Below are positions 1 to 7,090 of a DNA stretch of 10,253 bases, one piece after another. A program made the position numbers and the translations under genes. Under the pieces are notes generated by a model. It saw only the letters and a program-made list of their open reading frames with translations, had not been told where the DNA came from and did no database searches. Position 1 is the first letter of the stretch, and the number at the start of each line of letters is the position of its first letter. The stretch comes from Gammaproteobacteria bacterium. GTDB lineage: Bacteria; Pseudomonadota; Gammaproteobacteria; Xanthomonadales; Xanthomonadaceae. The DNA lies in the NCBI GenBank assembly GCA_030431185.1, contig JAUIJO010000106.1, positions 1 to 10,253 of the forward strand. Reading direction: 5' to 3'.

Positions 1-1
1 C

Positions 2-1108
2 TCGGCGGCCGCCGACCTCAACCTCAACACCTCGCCGCCGGCGGTGATCCTGATGGCGGGCCTGCAGGGCGCGGGCAAGACCACCACGGTCGGCAAGCTC
101 GCCAAGCACCTCAAGGAACGTCGCAAAAAGAAGGTCATGGTGGTCTCGGCCGACGTCTATCGCCCGGCGGCGATCGAACAGTTGAAGACGCTCGCCGAAC
201 AGGTCGGCGTGCAGTTCTTCCCCTCCAGCGCCGACCAGTCGCCCGAAGCGATCGTCCGCGCGGCGATCGACGACGCGAGGAAGTCCTACGTCGACGTCCT
301 CCTGGTCGACACCGCCGGCCGCACCAGCATCGACGACGCGATGATGGCCGAGATCAAGGCCCTGCACGCGGCGGTCGATCCGGTCGAGACCCTGTTCGTC
401 GTCGACGCGATGACCGGCCAGGACGCCGCGGTCACGGCCAAGCACTTCAGCGAGGCGCTGCCGCTGACCGGCGTGGTGCTCACCAAGACCGACGGCGACG
501 CGCGTGGCGGCGCCGCGCTGAGCGTGCGCTACATCACCGGTCGCCCGATCAAGTTCATCGGCGTCGGCGAGAAGCCCGATGGCCTGGACGTGTTCCACCC
601 CGACCGCATCGCCAGCCGCATCCTCGACATGGGCGACGTGCTGTCGCTGGTCGAGCAGGTCGAGCAGCAGGTCGACCAGGACAAGGCGAAGAAGCTCGCC
701 GAGAAGGTCGCCAAGGGCAAGAAGTTCGACCTCAACGACATGCGCGACCAGCTCGAGCAGATGCAGAACATGGGCGGCCTGTCCGGACTGATGGACAAGC
801 TGCCCGGCGTGGGCCAGATCCCCGACCACGTCAAGAGCCAGGTGACCGGCAGGGAAGTGCCGCGCATGGTCGCCATCATCGGCTCGATGACGCTGAAGGA
901 ACGTCGCAACCCGGCGCTCCTCAACGGCTCGCGCCGCAAGCGCATCGCCGCCGGTTCCGGCGTGACCCCCGCGGACGTCAACAAGCTGATGAAGCAGTAC
1001 CAGCAGATGGAGAAGATGATGGGCAAGCTGGGCCGCGGCGGCATGAAGGGCATGATGCGCGGCATGAAGGGCATGATGGGCGGCCGCGGCGGCATGCCGT
1101 TCCGCTGA
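2..1108 (+). CDS. ffh: Signal recognition particle protein Ffh (5' end missing)
   Basis: Ffh is the SRP54-type GTPase that binds 4.5S RNA and signal sequences of nascent membrane proteins and docks with FtsY at the inner membrane. The frame is open from the left edge, so the N domain (roughly the first 90 residues by comparison with E. coli Ffh) lies outside. Visible in order: P-loop GLQGAGKTT (nt 59-85), DVYRPAAIEQL, the G3 motif DTAGR (from nt 308), the G4 motif TKTDGDARGG (from nt 482), GVGEKPDGL, then the methionine-rich M domain with SRRKRIAAGSG for RNA binding. The tail is a Gly/Met run (GMKGMMRGMKGMMGG). The GTG at 44 is an internal valine, not the start. No U-rich terminator follows the TGA. 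Identity is certain from motif order and near-colinearity with E. coli Ffh. Confidence 0.97.
   Translation, partial: SAAADLNLNTSPPAVILMAGLQGAGKTTTVGKLAKHLKERRKKKVMVVSADVYRPAAIEQLKTLAEQVGVQFFPSSADQSPEAIVRAAIDDARKSYVDVLLVDTAGRTSIDDAMMAEIKALHAAVDPVETLFVVDAMTGQDAAVTAKHFSEALPLTGVVLTKTDGDARGGAALSVRYITGRPIKFIGVGEKPDGLDVFHPDRIASRILDMGDVLSLVEQVEQQVDQDKAKKLAEKVAKGKKFDLNDMRDQLEQMQNMGGLSGLMDKLPGVGQIPDHVKSQVTGREVPRMVAIIGSMTLKERRNPALLNGSRRKRIAAGSGVTPADVNKLMKQYQQMEKMMGKLGRGGMKGMMRGMKGMMGGRGGMPFR
1040..1081 (+). repeat. Tandem 21-bp repeat in the ffh 3' end
   Basis: Two adjacent 21-bp units (1040-1060 and 1061-1081) differ at one base, C versus G in the seventh codon. They encode GMKGMMR and GMKGMMG in the M-domain tail. 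The repeat is in frame, so a slip would change tail length without breaking the gene. Confidence 0.8.
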
Positions 1109-1220
1109 GTCCCGCCGCCCGCCGCATCCCCCGCGCCGCGGGCGCTGCCCATGGGGCCGCCTGCAACCATGGCCTGTCGCGCCGCCCGCCTGCGTTCTAA
1201 AGGTCAGCACATCGCGCCTG

Positions 1221-1227
1221 AGGGGAG
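1221..1227 (+). promoter_or_regulatory. Ribosome binding site that decides the TTG start at 1233
   Basis: AGGGGAG lies 5 nt before TTG at 1233. The frame has no ATG or GTG before the conserved SLDGLRG motif, so this Shine-Dalgarno sequence is the main argument for a TTG start. Upstream, 1196-1201 (TCTAAA) could be a weak -10, but no matching -35 is visible. The rest of the 1109-1232 gap holds only a GC-rich hairpin without a T tract. Confidence 0.65.
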
Positions 1228-1232
1228 CGCTA

Positions 1233-2405
1233 TTGGCCGCAGTACCACAATCGCCGGGCGCCCATGACGGCAACTACTTCCTGTCCCTGGATGGATTGAG
1301 GGGCTTCGCGTTCCTGGGGATCATCGCGGCGCATGTGTTCGAGCTCTGGGATGGCGTCGACATACCCTGGCAGCTGAAGGTCCCCAATCTCCTCGTGCGG
1401 CTGGCCTGGGCCGGCATCGACGGCTTCTTCGTGCTGTCGGGCTTCCTGATCACCGGCATCCTGCTCCGTGCCCGCGCGAAGCCGCATGCGCTGAAAGTGT
1501 TTTATTTCAGGCGGACGCTGCGCATTTTCCCACCCTATTACGTGCTGTTGGCGGTGCTGTTCACCTGGCTCGCCTGGCAGGCGGGCGACTGGCGCCAGGC
1601 GTTCGAGCCGGCGCGGCTGTCGTACTGGGTGTACATGCACAACTTCTTCATCGGCTCGCAGGGGTGGGACAGCTTCCGCTCCCTGTCCCACCTGTGGTCG
1701 CTGGCGGTCGAGGAGCAGTTCTATCTCCTGTGGCCCTTCCTGGTGTTGATGCTGCCCAATGGCCGCCTGCGCTGGGTGCTGGTGGGCTTCCTGCTGTTCG
1801 CCCCCTTGTTGCGATTGGCGATGGTCCTGCAGGACAGTTCCTACGTGCCGATCTACGTGCTGCTCTTCACCCGCCTGGACGCCCTGGCGGGCGGGGCACT
1901 GATGGCCATGACGGCGACCACCCCCGGGGGGCGGGCGGCACTGGGGCGCTGGGCCCCGGCGATGATCGGCGTGGCGCTGGTGGCGATCTCGGTGATGTTC
2001 CTGATGCGCGACGGCTATTTCCTCAATGATCCGGTCGTGCAGGTCCTGGGCTACAGCGTGAACATCCTGGGCTGGGTGGGCATGTTGTCCTTCCTCGCGT
2101 TCACGCCCAGGACCCATGGTGCCCGCGAGTTCTTCGCGTGGTCGCCGTTCCGCTGGCTGGGCAACCGCAGCTATGGCGGATACCTCTATCACTGGCCGAT
2201 CGCGATCCTCGTCCACCAATGGTTGCTGCCCCTGGGCTTGTCGCCCCTCTGGAGCATCGTGGACACCATGCTCGTCACCACGGCCCTCACCCTGCTGGCG
2301 GCCGAACTGAGCTGGCGGGTGATCGAGCGTCCCTGCCTGTCGCTGCGCCACCTCTACCAGCCGGGCCAGGCGCCCGCGCCGCTGCCGCAGTCCGTGGCCA
2401 AGTAG
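1233..2405 (+). CDS. Membrane acyltransferase, acyltransferase-3 family (OafA/YrhL-like)
   Basis: Multi-pass inner-membrane enzymes of this family move acetyl or other acyl groups onto envelope sugars such as O-antigen, exopolysaccharide, peptidoglycan or glycosylated metabolites. Hallmarks visible in the 390 residues: SLDGLRG with R23, the helix FLGIIAAH ending in the conserved H34, GFFVLSGFLITGILL (64-78), the RRTLRIFPPYY motif (93-103), SHLWSLAVEEQFYLLWP (152-168) and YGGYLYHWP near the C-terminus, with many hydrophobic helices between. The length fits a stand-alone acyltransferase domain; there is no C-terminal SGNH hydrolase domain as in two-domain OafA proteins. It uses more TTG and TTT codons than ffh (around 1500 and 1805), a mild hint of transfer. 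It sits between ffh and a secreted protease with no glycan-synthesis genes near, so the acceptor cannot be inferred. Confidence 0.9.
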   Translation: MAAVPQSPGAHDGNYFLSLDGLRGFAFLGIIAAHVFELWDGVDIPWQLKVPNLLVRLAWAGIDGFFVLSGFLITGILLRARAKPHALKVFYFRRTLRIFPPYYVLLAVLFTWLAWQAGDWRQAFEPARLSYWVYMHNFFIGSQGWDSFRSLSHLWSLAVEEQFYLLWPFLVLMLPNGRLRWVLVGFLLFAPLLRLAMVLQDSSYVPIYVLLFTRLDALAGGALMAMTATTPGGRAALGRWAPAMIGVALVAISVMFLMRDGYFLNDPVVQVLGYSVNILGWVGMLSFLAFTPRTHGAREFFAWSPFRWLGNRSYGGYLYHWPIAILVHQWLLPLGLSPLWSIVDTMLVTTALTLLAAELSWRVIERPCLSLRHLYQPGQAPAPLPQSVAK

Positions 2406-2410
2406 CGCGA

Positions 2411-2428
2411 CATCGGGAGCATCCGATG
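2411..2428. other. Small stem-loop after the acyltransferase stop
   Basis: CATCGG / CCGATG form a perfect 6-bp stem with a 6-nt loop, 6 nt after the stop codon. No T tract follows, so a role as an intrinsic terminator is not supported; 3'-end protection is possible. The 236-bp gap 2406-2641 also holds the candidate promoter and second hairpin listed separately. Confidence 0.35.
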
Positions 2429-2447
2429 GACGGTGGCCCCGAATCTA

Positions 2448-2476
2448 TTGCATCGCCCCCGGGGCTCGCCTACATT
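2448..2476 (+). promoter_or_regulatory. Candidate sigma70-type promoter for the protease
   Basis: TTGCAT (2448-2453) and TACATT (2471-2476) are separated by 17 nt. Each matches the consensus only partly (3/6 and 4/6), but the spacing is ideal and this is the best pair in the gap. The predicted transcript would start near 2483, leaving a leader of about 160 nt. Confidence 0.35.
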
Positions 2477-2483
2477 CCGTGAT

Positions 2484-2505
2484 GTTGCGCACGCTTCGGC
2501 GCAAC
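2484..2505 (+). other. Stem-loop at the predicted 5' end of the protease mRNA
   Basis: GTTGCGC (2484-2490) and GCGCAAC (2499-2505) form a perfect 7-bp stem around an 8-nt loop. It begins where the candidate promoter at 2448-2476 would start transcription, so it could be a 5'-terminal mRNA-stabilising hairpin. Confidence 0.4.
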
Positions 2506-2628
2506 GCCCTCCGCGCGCCTGGCATGGCGGAACCGCGGCGCGGCGAAATTGCAGGGGGAGAAGCGGAATCACCATGTTTCCACATGCCGCCGGCCATTGA
2601 AGGCTGGTGGGTGATCCGTTCGCATCAC

Positions 2629-2635
2629 GAGGGGA
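2629..2635 (+). promoter_or_regulatory. Ribosome binding site of the subtilase gene
   Basis: GAGGGGA lies 6 nt before ATG at 2642, a strong match to the anti-Shine-Dalgarno sequence. It fixes the start that gives a full signal peptide. Confidence 0.75.
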
Positions 2636-2641
2636 AATCCG

Positions 2642-5600
2642 ATGCCTTCCTACACCAGACTGGGCGTTGTCCTGGGCACGGCGATGCTTGTCGCCATGGC
2701 CGGCGCGACCGTACCGGGCGTCTCGGCCCAGGCCAGCGGCAAGTCGCCCGCGGCCGTGGAGCCCGACGCCAGCCCGCGCCACATCTACATCGTGGGTTAT
2801 GTCGAGCCCGCACTCGCCAATTACGACGGCGATCGTGCCGGCATCCCCAAGCCGCGCCGCAAGGGCGGGACCGGTGGGCGCATCGATGCCAGGAGCACCG
2901 AGGCGCGCGCCTACGTGGCCGAGCTGGCGCGCCAGCAGGGCGTGCATGAAGCGCGGGCAGGCCGCATGCTGGGTCGCCAGCTGCATGTCCGCAAGCGCAT
3001 GCAGCACGCGCTCAATGGCGTCGTCACCGACCTGACCGCGAACGAAGCAGCCCGCCTGGCGAACATGGCCGAGGTCGCATTCGTCGAACCCTATCGCGAG
3101 TATGAGCTCGACACCGATGCCGGTCCGCAGCGCATCGGTGCCGATACCGTATGGGCCAGCGGCAGCGGACTCCCGCCCGGGCAGACCCTGCCCGGCACGC
3201 CCAACCTCCCCGGCGCGAAGGGCGAGGGCATCGTCTTCGGCATCGTCGACTCGGGCATCAACTTCGGCAGCCCGTCCTTCAGCGGCGTCGCCAGCGATGG
3301 CTACCACCACGTCAATCCGCTTGGCGCCGGCAACTACCTGGGCACCTGTGCCCCGGGTGGCGTCGACGAAGGGCGTTGCAACGACAAGCTCATCGGCGGC
3401 TACGACTTCGTGTGCGAGGCACCGGGCAATCGTTGCGGCGTGGCGGACATTCGCGAGGAGCCCGGTTTCGGCGACACCAACGGGCATGGCTCGCACACCG
3501 CATCGACCGCGGCGGGCAATCCGCGCACGGTGAGCTTCCGCGGTGCGCAGGTCGCCATTTCCGGCGTGGCACCGCGCGGCAACATCATCGCCTATGACGT
3601 GTGCTACACGCGCATCAGCGACGGCAACGGGCTGTGCCCGAACGTCTCCTCCGCGGCCGCGATCGACCAGGCGGTGGCCGATGGCGTGGATGTCATCAAC
3701 TTCTCCATCGGCGGCGGTGCGGCTCCCTGGAGCGAAGCGGTGTCCCAGGCCTTCCTGGGCGCGTCCGACGCGGGCGTGTTCGTCGCCGCCTCGGCGGGCA
3801 ATTCCGGCCCCGCCGCCGGTACGCTCGGCCACCACGAACCCTGGGTGACGACCGTGGCCGCGGCGACCCATGGCCGCCAGGGCTTCGAGTTCATCCTCGA
3901 CCTCACCGGCCCCGGCGCGCCGCCGGCCAGCGTGCAGGGCGTGGTGCTGACGCCGGGCATCAACGGCGTGGCGCATGAGTCGGCGATCCCCGGCTCGACC
4001 CCGTTCGTGGTCGCCCCCGATTTCGACAGCGGCACCGACGGCTGTTCGGCCTACTCGCCGGGCATCTTCCAGGGGGCGGTGGCATTCGTCCGGCGCGGCG
4101 GATGCTCGTTCAGCATCAAGACCAACAATGCCTCGGCGGCGGGGGCGATCGCGGTGGTGATCGCCAACAATGCCGCCGGTGCACTGAGTCCTTCGGTGCC
4201 CGGCACGACGGTGCCCGCGTTCGCCATCACGCAATCGGACGGCAACGCCGTGCGCGACTTCGCCAGCGGCGTGTCCGCCACGGCCAGCATCGGCTATCCG
4301 GCGCAGGTCATCGCCAACAAGCCCGACGTGCTGGGGAGCTTCAGTTCGCGGGGGCCGGCCAACTACGAGCTGGTGAAGCCGGACGTGACCGCGCCCGGCG
4401 TGGCCGTGCTGGCCGCCGATGCCGGCACCACCATCGAGGGCTTCGAGGATCTGGTCGGTCTCAAGAACGGCACCTCGATGGCGTCGCCGCACGTGGCCGG
4501 CGCCGCAGGCCTGCTCAAGCAGTTGAACCCGGGCTGGACCCCCGCGCAGATCAAGTCGGCGTTGATGATGACCGCCGACCAGGAGGTCTACATCGAGGAC
4601 GGCGAGACCCGGGCGGATGCGTTCGCGATGGGTGCCGGCCGCGTGCAGGTCCGCGATGCATCGCGCACCGGCCTGGTCATGGACGAGACCACGGCCAACT
4701 ACCTGGCGGCCAACCCCGTCGAAGGCGGCGACGTCAGCACGCTGAACCTGCCGAGCATGAACGAGCAGGCCTGCGTGGGCGTGTGCACGTTCACCCGTAC
4801 CCTGCGCAGCGTCCGCAAGCCGAACGTGCTGTGGCGGGCCCGGCTGGAAGGCGTCAAGGGCATCGTGTGGCCCGCGCTGTTCCAGGTGAAGGGCGGCAAG
4901 GAGGTCAAGCTGACCGTGATCGTGGATGCCCGGAACCTGCCGGCGGATGCCAGCTGGAACTTCGGTCGCGTGGTCCTCGAGCCGATCAGCCATTCGCCGC
5001 ACGTGGCCGACCTGCACCTGCCGGTCGCCGTGTCGGTGCCCGCGCCGAAGATCGCGACCGCACCCGAGGACGGCGCGGAGATCAGCCTGAAGTCCGGACG
5101 GCGGGGTTGGGTCCAGGCCCGCATCGGCAATGAGGGCGGCGGGTGGCTGGAGTGGAGCCACCAGTCCACCGGTGCCGTGAGCGACGTCGTCCATGCGGCC
5201 GGCAGCGAGGGCGTCACCACCGGCACGGTCAGTGGCTACTATCCGAGTTTCGCGACGGGCATCTACACGGCGGACGATTTCGTCCTGGGCGAGTCGGGCA
5301 CGATCGACTTCCTCGCGGCGCGTGGTTTCGTCGTGGGGGGCGCGGACCTGCTCAGCACCGCGACCAGCATCACCTGGTCGATCTATGCCGATGCGGGTGG
5401 ACAGCCCGCGGGGTATCCGCGGCTGGCGCCCGAAACGGCGCTGTGGACCTATACCTCGGCGCCCAACGGCCCGGGAATCGGCCTGAGCGATGGTTGGCTC
5501 CAGTTCGATCCCACCCTGGCCGGCCAGCAGGTGAACCTGCCCGCCGGGACGTACTGGCTGCATGTCCACACCGAGATCCCCTACACGAGCCGCTGGGCCT

Positions 5601-5923
5601 GGTACCAGTCGCTGCAGGGGGTCGGGAGCCAGGCCCAGGTCGTGGTCTCCCCGGAGGCCGGCGGCGTCTGGGGTGCGACATCGGACGTCAATCCGGGCAT
5701 GGCCTTCCAGGTGAATGCGCAGTACCAGTGCGGCGCGTCGTGGCTGGGATCGGTGCTGCCCTCGAGTGGCAGGATCTACGGCGGACTGGAACGCCCGGTC
5801 GTCCTGAGCGTCAACGCAGCGGGTCTCTCGCCGGGCGAATACACGGCGCGGGCCTGCTTCGCCAGCAACGACCCCAGCCTGCCGGTCGCCAGCCTGCCGG
5901 TGAAGCTGACGGTCAAGCCATAG
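2642..5923 (+). CDS. Secreted subtilisin-like serine protease (S8) with I9, PA and C-terminal beta domains
   Basis: A large exported endopeptidase. Residues 1-29 form a Sec signal peptide (R6, hydrophobic core, VSA before Q30). Residues about 47-153 resemble an I9 propeptide (start HIYIVGY, end FVEPYREYELD). The S8 triad is D203 (GIVDSGINFG), H282 (NGHGSHTAS) and S612 (NGTSMASPHVAG), with the oxyanion residue N387 in SAGNSGP. A PA-type insert lies at about 440-545 (FVRRGGCSFSIKTNNASAAGA). This order resembles plant cucumisin-type and some bacterial subtilases. After about 690 come an Fn3-like segment (CTFTRTLRSVRKPNVLW) and an Ig-like domain that appears split by a roughly 190-residue beta domain containing ADDF (877-880) and PAGTYWLHVH. 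The end at SNDPSLPVASLPVKLTV has no membrane anchor or recognised sorting signal. The triad is intact, so activity is likely; its substrate and whether the tail is removed on maturation are unknown. Confidence 0.95.
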   Translation: MPSYTRLGVVLGTAMLVAMAGATVPGVSAQASGKSPAAVEPDASPRHIYIVGYVEPALANYDGDRAGIPKPRRKGGTGGRIDARSTEARAYVAELARQQGVHEARAGRMLGRQLHVRKRMQHALNGVVTDLTANEAARLANMAEVAFVEPYREYELDTDAGPQRIGADTVWASGSGLPPGQTLPGTPNLPGAKGEGIVFGIVDSGINFGSPSFSGVASDGYHHVNPLGAGNYLGTCAPGGVDEGRCNDKLIGGYDFVCEAPGNRCGVADIREEPGFGDTNGHGSHTASTAAGNPRTVSFRGAQVAISGVAPRGNIIAYDVCYTRISDGNGLCPNVSSAAAIDQAVADGVDVINFSIGGGAAPWSEAVSQAFLGASDAGVFVAASAGNSGPAAGTLGHHEPWVTTVAAATHGRQGFEFILDLTGPGAPPASVQGVVLTPGINGVAHESAIPGSTPFVVAPDFDSGTDGCSAYSPGIFQGAVAFVRRGGCSFSIKTNNASAAGAIAVVIANNAAGALSPSVPGTTVPAFAITQSDGNAVRDFASGVSATASIGYPAQVIANKPDVLGSFSSRGPANYELVKPDVTAPGVAVLAADAGTTIEGFEDLVGLKNGTSMASPHVAGAAGLLKQLNPGWTPAQIKSALMMTADQEVYIEDGETRADAFAMGAGRVQVRDASRTGLVMDETTANYLAANPVEGGDVSTLNLPSMNEQACVGVCTFTRTLRSVRKPNVLWRARLEGVKGIVWPALFQVKGGKEVKLTVIVDARNLPADASWNFGRVVLEPISHSPHVADLHLPVAVSVPAPKIATAPEDGAEISLKSGRRGWVQARIGNEGGGWLEWSHQSTGAVSDVVHAAGSEGVTTGTVSGYYPSFATGIYTADDFVLGESGTIDFLAARGFVVGGADLLSTATSITWSIYADAGGQPAGYPRLAPETALWTYTSAPNGPGIGLSDGWLQFDPTLAGQQVNLPAGTYWLHVHTEIPYTSRWAWYQSLQGVGSQAQVVVSPEAGGVWGATSDVNPGMAFQVNAQYQCGASWLGSVLPSSGRIYGGLERPVVLSVNAAGLSPGEYTARACFASNDPSLPVASLPVKLTVKP

Positions 5924-5932
5924 GCATCGCCC

Positions 5933-5959
5933 CGTTCCCGGCAACGAATGCCGGGGACG
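5933..5959 (+). other. First of two stacked hairpins after the protease
   Basis: A 10-bp stem (5933-5942 with 5950-5959, one G-T wobble) encloses a 7-nt loop. It starts 9 nt after the stop codon. It has no T tract itself and stands 10 nt before the intrinsic terminator. Confidence 0.6.
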
Positions 5960-5969
5960 CGGTCGTGGA

Positions 5970-6000
5970 CGCCGGGTCCCGCGCGGGGCCCGGCGTTTTT
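5970..6000 (+). terminator. Rho-independent terminator of the protease gene
   Basis: An 11-bp stem (5970-5980 with 5985-5995, one T-G wobble, loop GCGC) is followed at once by TTTTT (5996-6000). It insulates the ribosomal operon downstream from protease transcription. Confidence 0.92.
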
Positions 6001-6064
6001 CCATGGCAGGTTTCCCGAGGCCCCGGGGGGAGGGGCGGCCGTTCAGGTCGCGCGCCGCCCGGTG

Positions 6065-6105
6065 CTTCCATTGCCCCGCGAGCTGGGCTAGAATTTCCGG
6101 CTTAC
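6065..6105 (+). promoter_or_regulatory. Candidate promoter of the rpsP operon
   Basis: TAGAAT at 6089-6094 is a 5/6 match to the -10 box, preceded at 18 nt by the weak -35 CTTCCA (6065-6070). The following bases read GGCTTAC and almost repeat the element upstream of rplS. A short hairpin (TCGCC/GGCGA, 6107-6121) lies in the leader before AGGAAA, about 10 nt ahead of the rpsP start. Confidence 0.55.
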
Positions 6106-6147
6106 CTCGCCGTCCTGGCGACTGGGCAACACAGGAAACCGAAAAAG

Positions 6148-6417
6148 ATGGTCAAGATCCGCCTGACCCGTGGTGGCGCCAAGAAGCGTCCCTTCTACCA
6201 CATCATCGTCACCGACAGCCGCAACCCGCGCGACGGCCGCAACATCGAGCGCCTGGGTTACTACAACCCCGTGGCCACCGGTGGCGAGAAGCGCATCGAG
6301 CTGAACACCGAGCGCGTCAAGCACTGGGTCGGCACGGGTGCGCAGCTGACCGACAAGGTCGCCACCCTGTACAAGGAAGCGCTGAAGGGCGCCGACGCAC
6401 CGGCTGCCGAAGCCTGA
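6148..6417 (+). CDS. rpsP: 30S ribosomal protein S16
   Basis: S16 binds 16S rRNA early in assembly of the 30S subunit. The 89-residue product begins MVKIRLTRGGAKKRPFYH and continues DSRNPRDGRNIERLGYYNP, the family's conserved N-terminal half, closely matching E. coli S16 (82 residues). The C-terminal tail is slightly longer and ends in Ala/Asp/Pro-rich residues, as is common in the group. The open frame continues upstream through the terminator, so the start is set by homology and by AGGAAA at 6132-6137. It is the first gene of rpsP-rimM-trmD-rplS; rimM follows after 28 nt. Confidence 0.98.
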   Translation: MVKIRLTRGGAKKRPFYHIIVTDSRNPRDGRNIERLGYYNPVATGGEKRIELNTERVKHWVGTGAQLTDKVATLYKEALKGADAPAAEA

Positions 6418-6445
6418 GTGCCCGGCTGCGTCGACGCGCGGCCGC

Positions 6446-6967
6446 ATGTCCATGAATACGCCAGGGCGCCGCATCCTGCTGGGCAGGGTGCTTGGCGCCT
6501 TTGGCTTGCGTGGTGAACTCAAGTTCGAGTCCTGGACCGAGCCACGCGAGGCCCTGTTCCGCTACCAGCCCTGGACCCTGCGGGATGCCCAGGGCAACGA
6601 GCGCCAGCTGAGCGGTGCCCGCGGCAAGTCCAGCGGCAAGTACCTCGTGGGCCACTTGCCCGACGTCACCGACCGCGACGCCGCCGAAGCGGCGCGCGGT
6701 ACCGAAATCTACGTCCCGCGCGATGCGCTGCCCCCGCCCCGGCCCGGCGAGTACTACTGGGCCGATCTCGAGGGCCTGCGCGTGGTCAATGCCGAGGGCG
6801 TCGACCTTGGCACGGTCTCGCATCTCTTCTCGACCGGTGCCAACGACGTGCTGGTGGCGCGCGACGACGAGCGCGAGCGCATGATTCCCTTCGTCCAGCC
6901 GCAATACGTCACTGGTGTGGATTTCGAGGCCGGCATCGTCAGAGTCGACTGGGACGTGGACTTCTGA
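6446..6967 (+). CDS. rimM: Ribosome maturation factor RimM
   Basis: RimM binds S19 in the 30S head and helps maturation of the 16S 3' domain. The 173-residue protein has the usual two parts: an N-terminal RimM beta-barrel with LLGRVLGAFGLRGELK (11-26), YQPW (40-43) and DRDAAEAARGTEIYV (76-90), and a C-terminal PRC barrel from GEYYWADLEG (101-110) through TGANDVLV and MIPFV to the final VDWD. The length matches the family. The start is ATG 6446 or, two codons on, ATG 6452; neither has a clear Shine-Dalgarno sequence, so coupling to rpsP translation 28 nt upstream is plausible. Confidence 0.97.
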   Translation: MSMNTPGRRILLGRVLGAFGLRGELKFESWTEPREALFRYQPWTLRDAQGNERQLSGARGKSSGKYLVGHLPDVTDRDAAEAARGTEIYVPRDALPPPRPGEYYWADLEGLRVVNAEGVDLGTVSHLFSTGANDVLVARDDERERMIPFVQPQYVTGVDFEAGIVRVDWDVDF

Positions 6968-7053
6968 AGCCGTCGGCGGGGGCATCGAGCCTCCGTCCTG
7001 GAAGTCCGCGACGGGCCGGCGCCGCGCCGCGCGCGCCGACGCGATAGAGTCGA

Positions 7054-7090
7054 CTCCCGTTTTCCCGCTCCCCATTTCCCACTCCCTCCC
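7054..7090 (+). other. Pyrimidine-rich leader before trmD
   Basis: 33 of 37 bases are C or T, in loose TTTCCC / TCCCC units, directly before the trmD start. It replaces any Shine-Dalgarno sequence. A possible -10 (TAGAGT, 7045-7050) and a 10-bp palindrome GAGTCGACTC (7047-7056) precede it. The rest of the 6968-7095 gap is GC-rich with nothing else recognisable. Confidence 0.5.

Noticed and set aside
1133..1145. GCGCC/GGCGC hairpin after ffh considered as a terminator
   Set aside because: The stem is only 5 bp with a 3-nt loop and no T tract follows; such pairings are expected by chance at this GC content.
1230..2351. A 373-codon minus-strand frame opposite the acyltransferase
   Set aside because: Same phase effect as opposite the protease. 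The predicted protein is Gln/His/Arg-rich with no recognisable fold, while the plus strand has clear family motifs.
2574..2600. An eight-codon ORF (MFPHAAGH) in the leader of the protease gene
   Set aside because: Its GGGGGAG is 13 nt upstream, too far to be convincing, and it ends 41 nt before the protease start, so neither coupling nor attenuation is evident.
2354..6004. A 1,216-codon open frame on the minus strand opposite the protease
   Set aside because: It shares codon boundaries with the sense gene, so its stops would require sense TTA, CTA or TCA codons, which this GC-rich genome avoids. The product is a low-complexity Arg/Gly/Ala/His-rich sequence with no domain, and it starts inside the terminator.
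5143..6417. A long plus-strand frame running from the protease tail into rpsP
   Set aside because: It is rpsP's own frame, open upstream by chance. It crosses a strong terminator and the rpsP promoter and ribosome binding site, and only the last 89 codons are conserved.
6941..7056. AGAGTCGACT occurring twice, 105 bp apart, the second within a palindrome
   Set aside because: The first copy lies inside the rimM coding sequence and is explained by its codons. Two copies of a 10-mer alone do not support a regulatory site.
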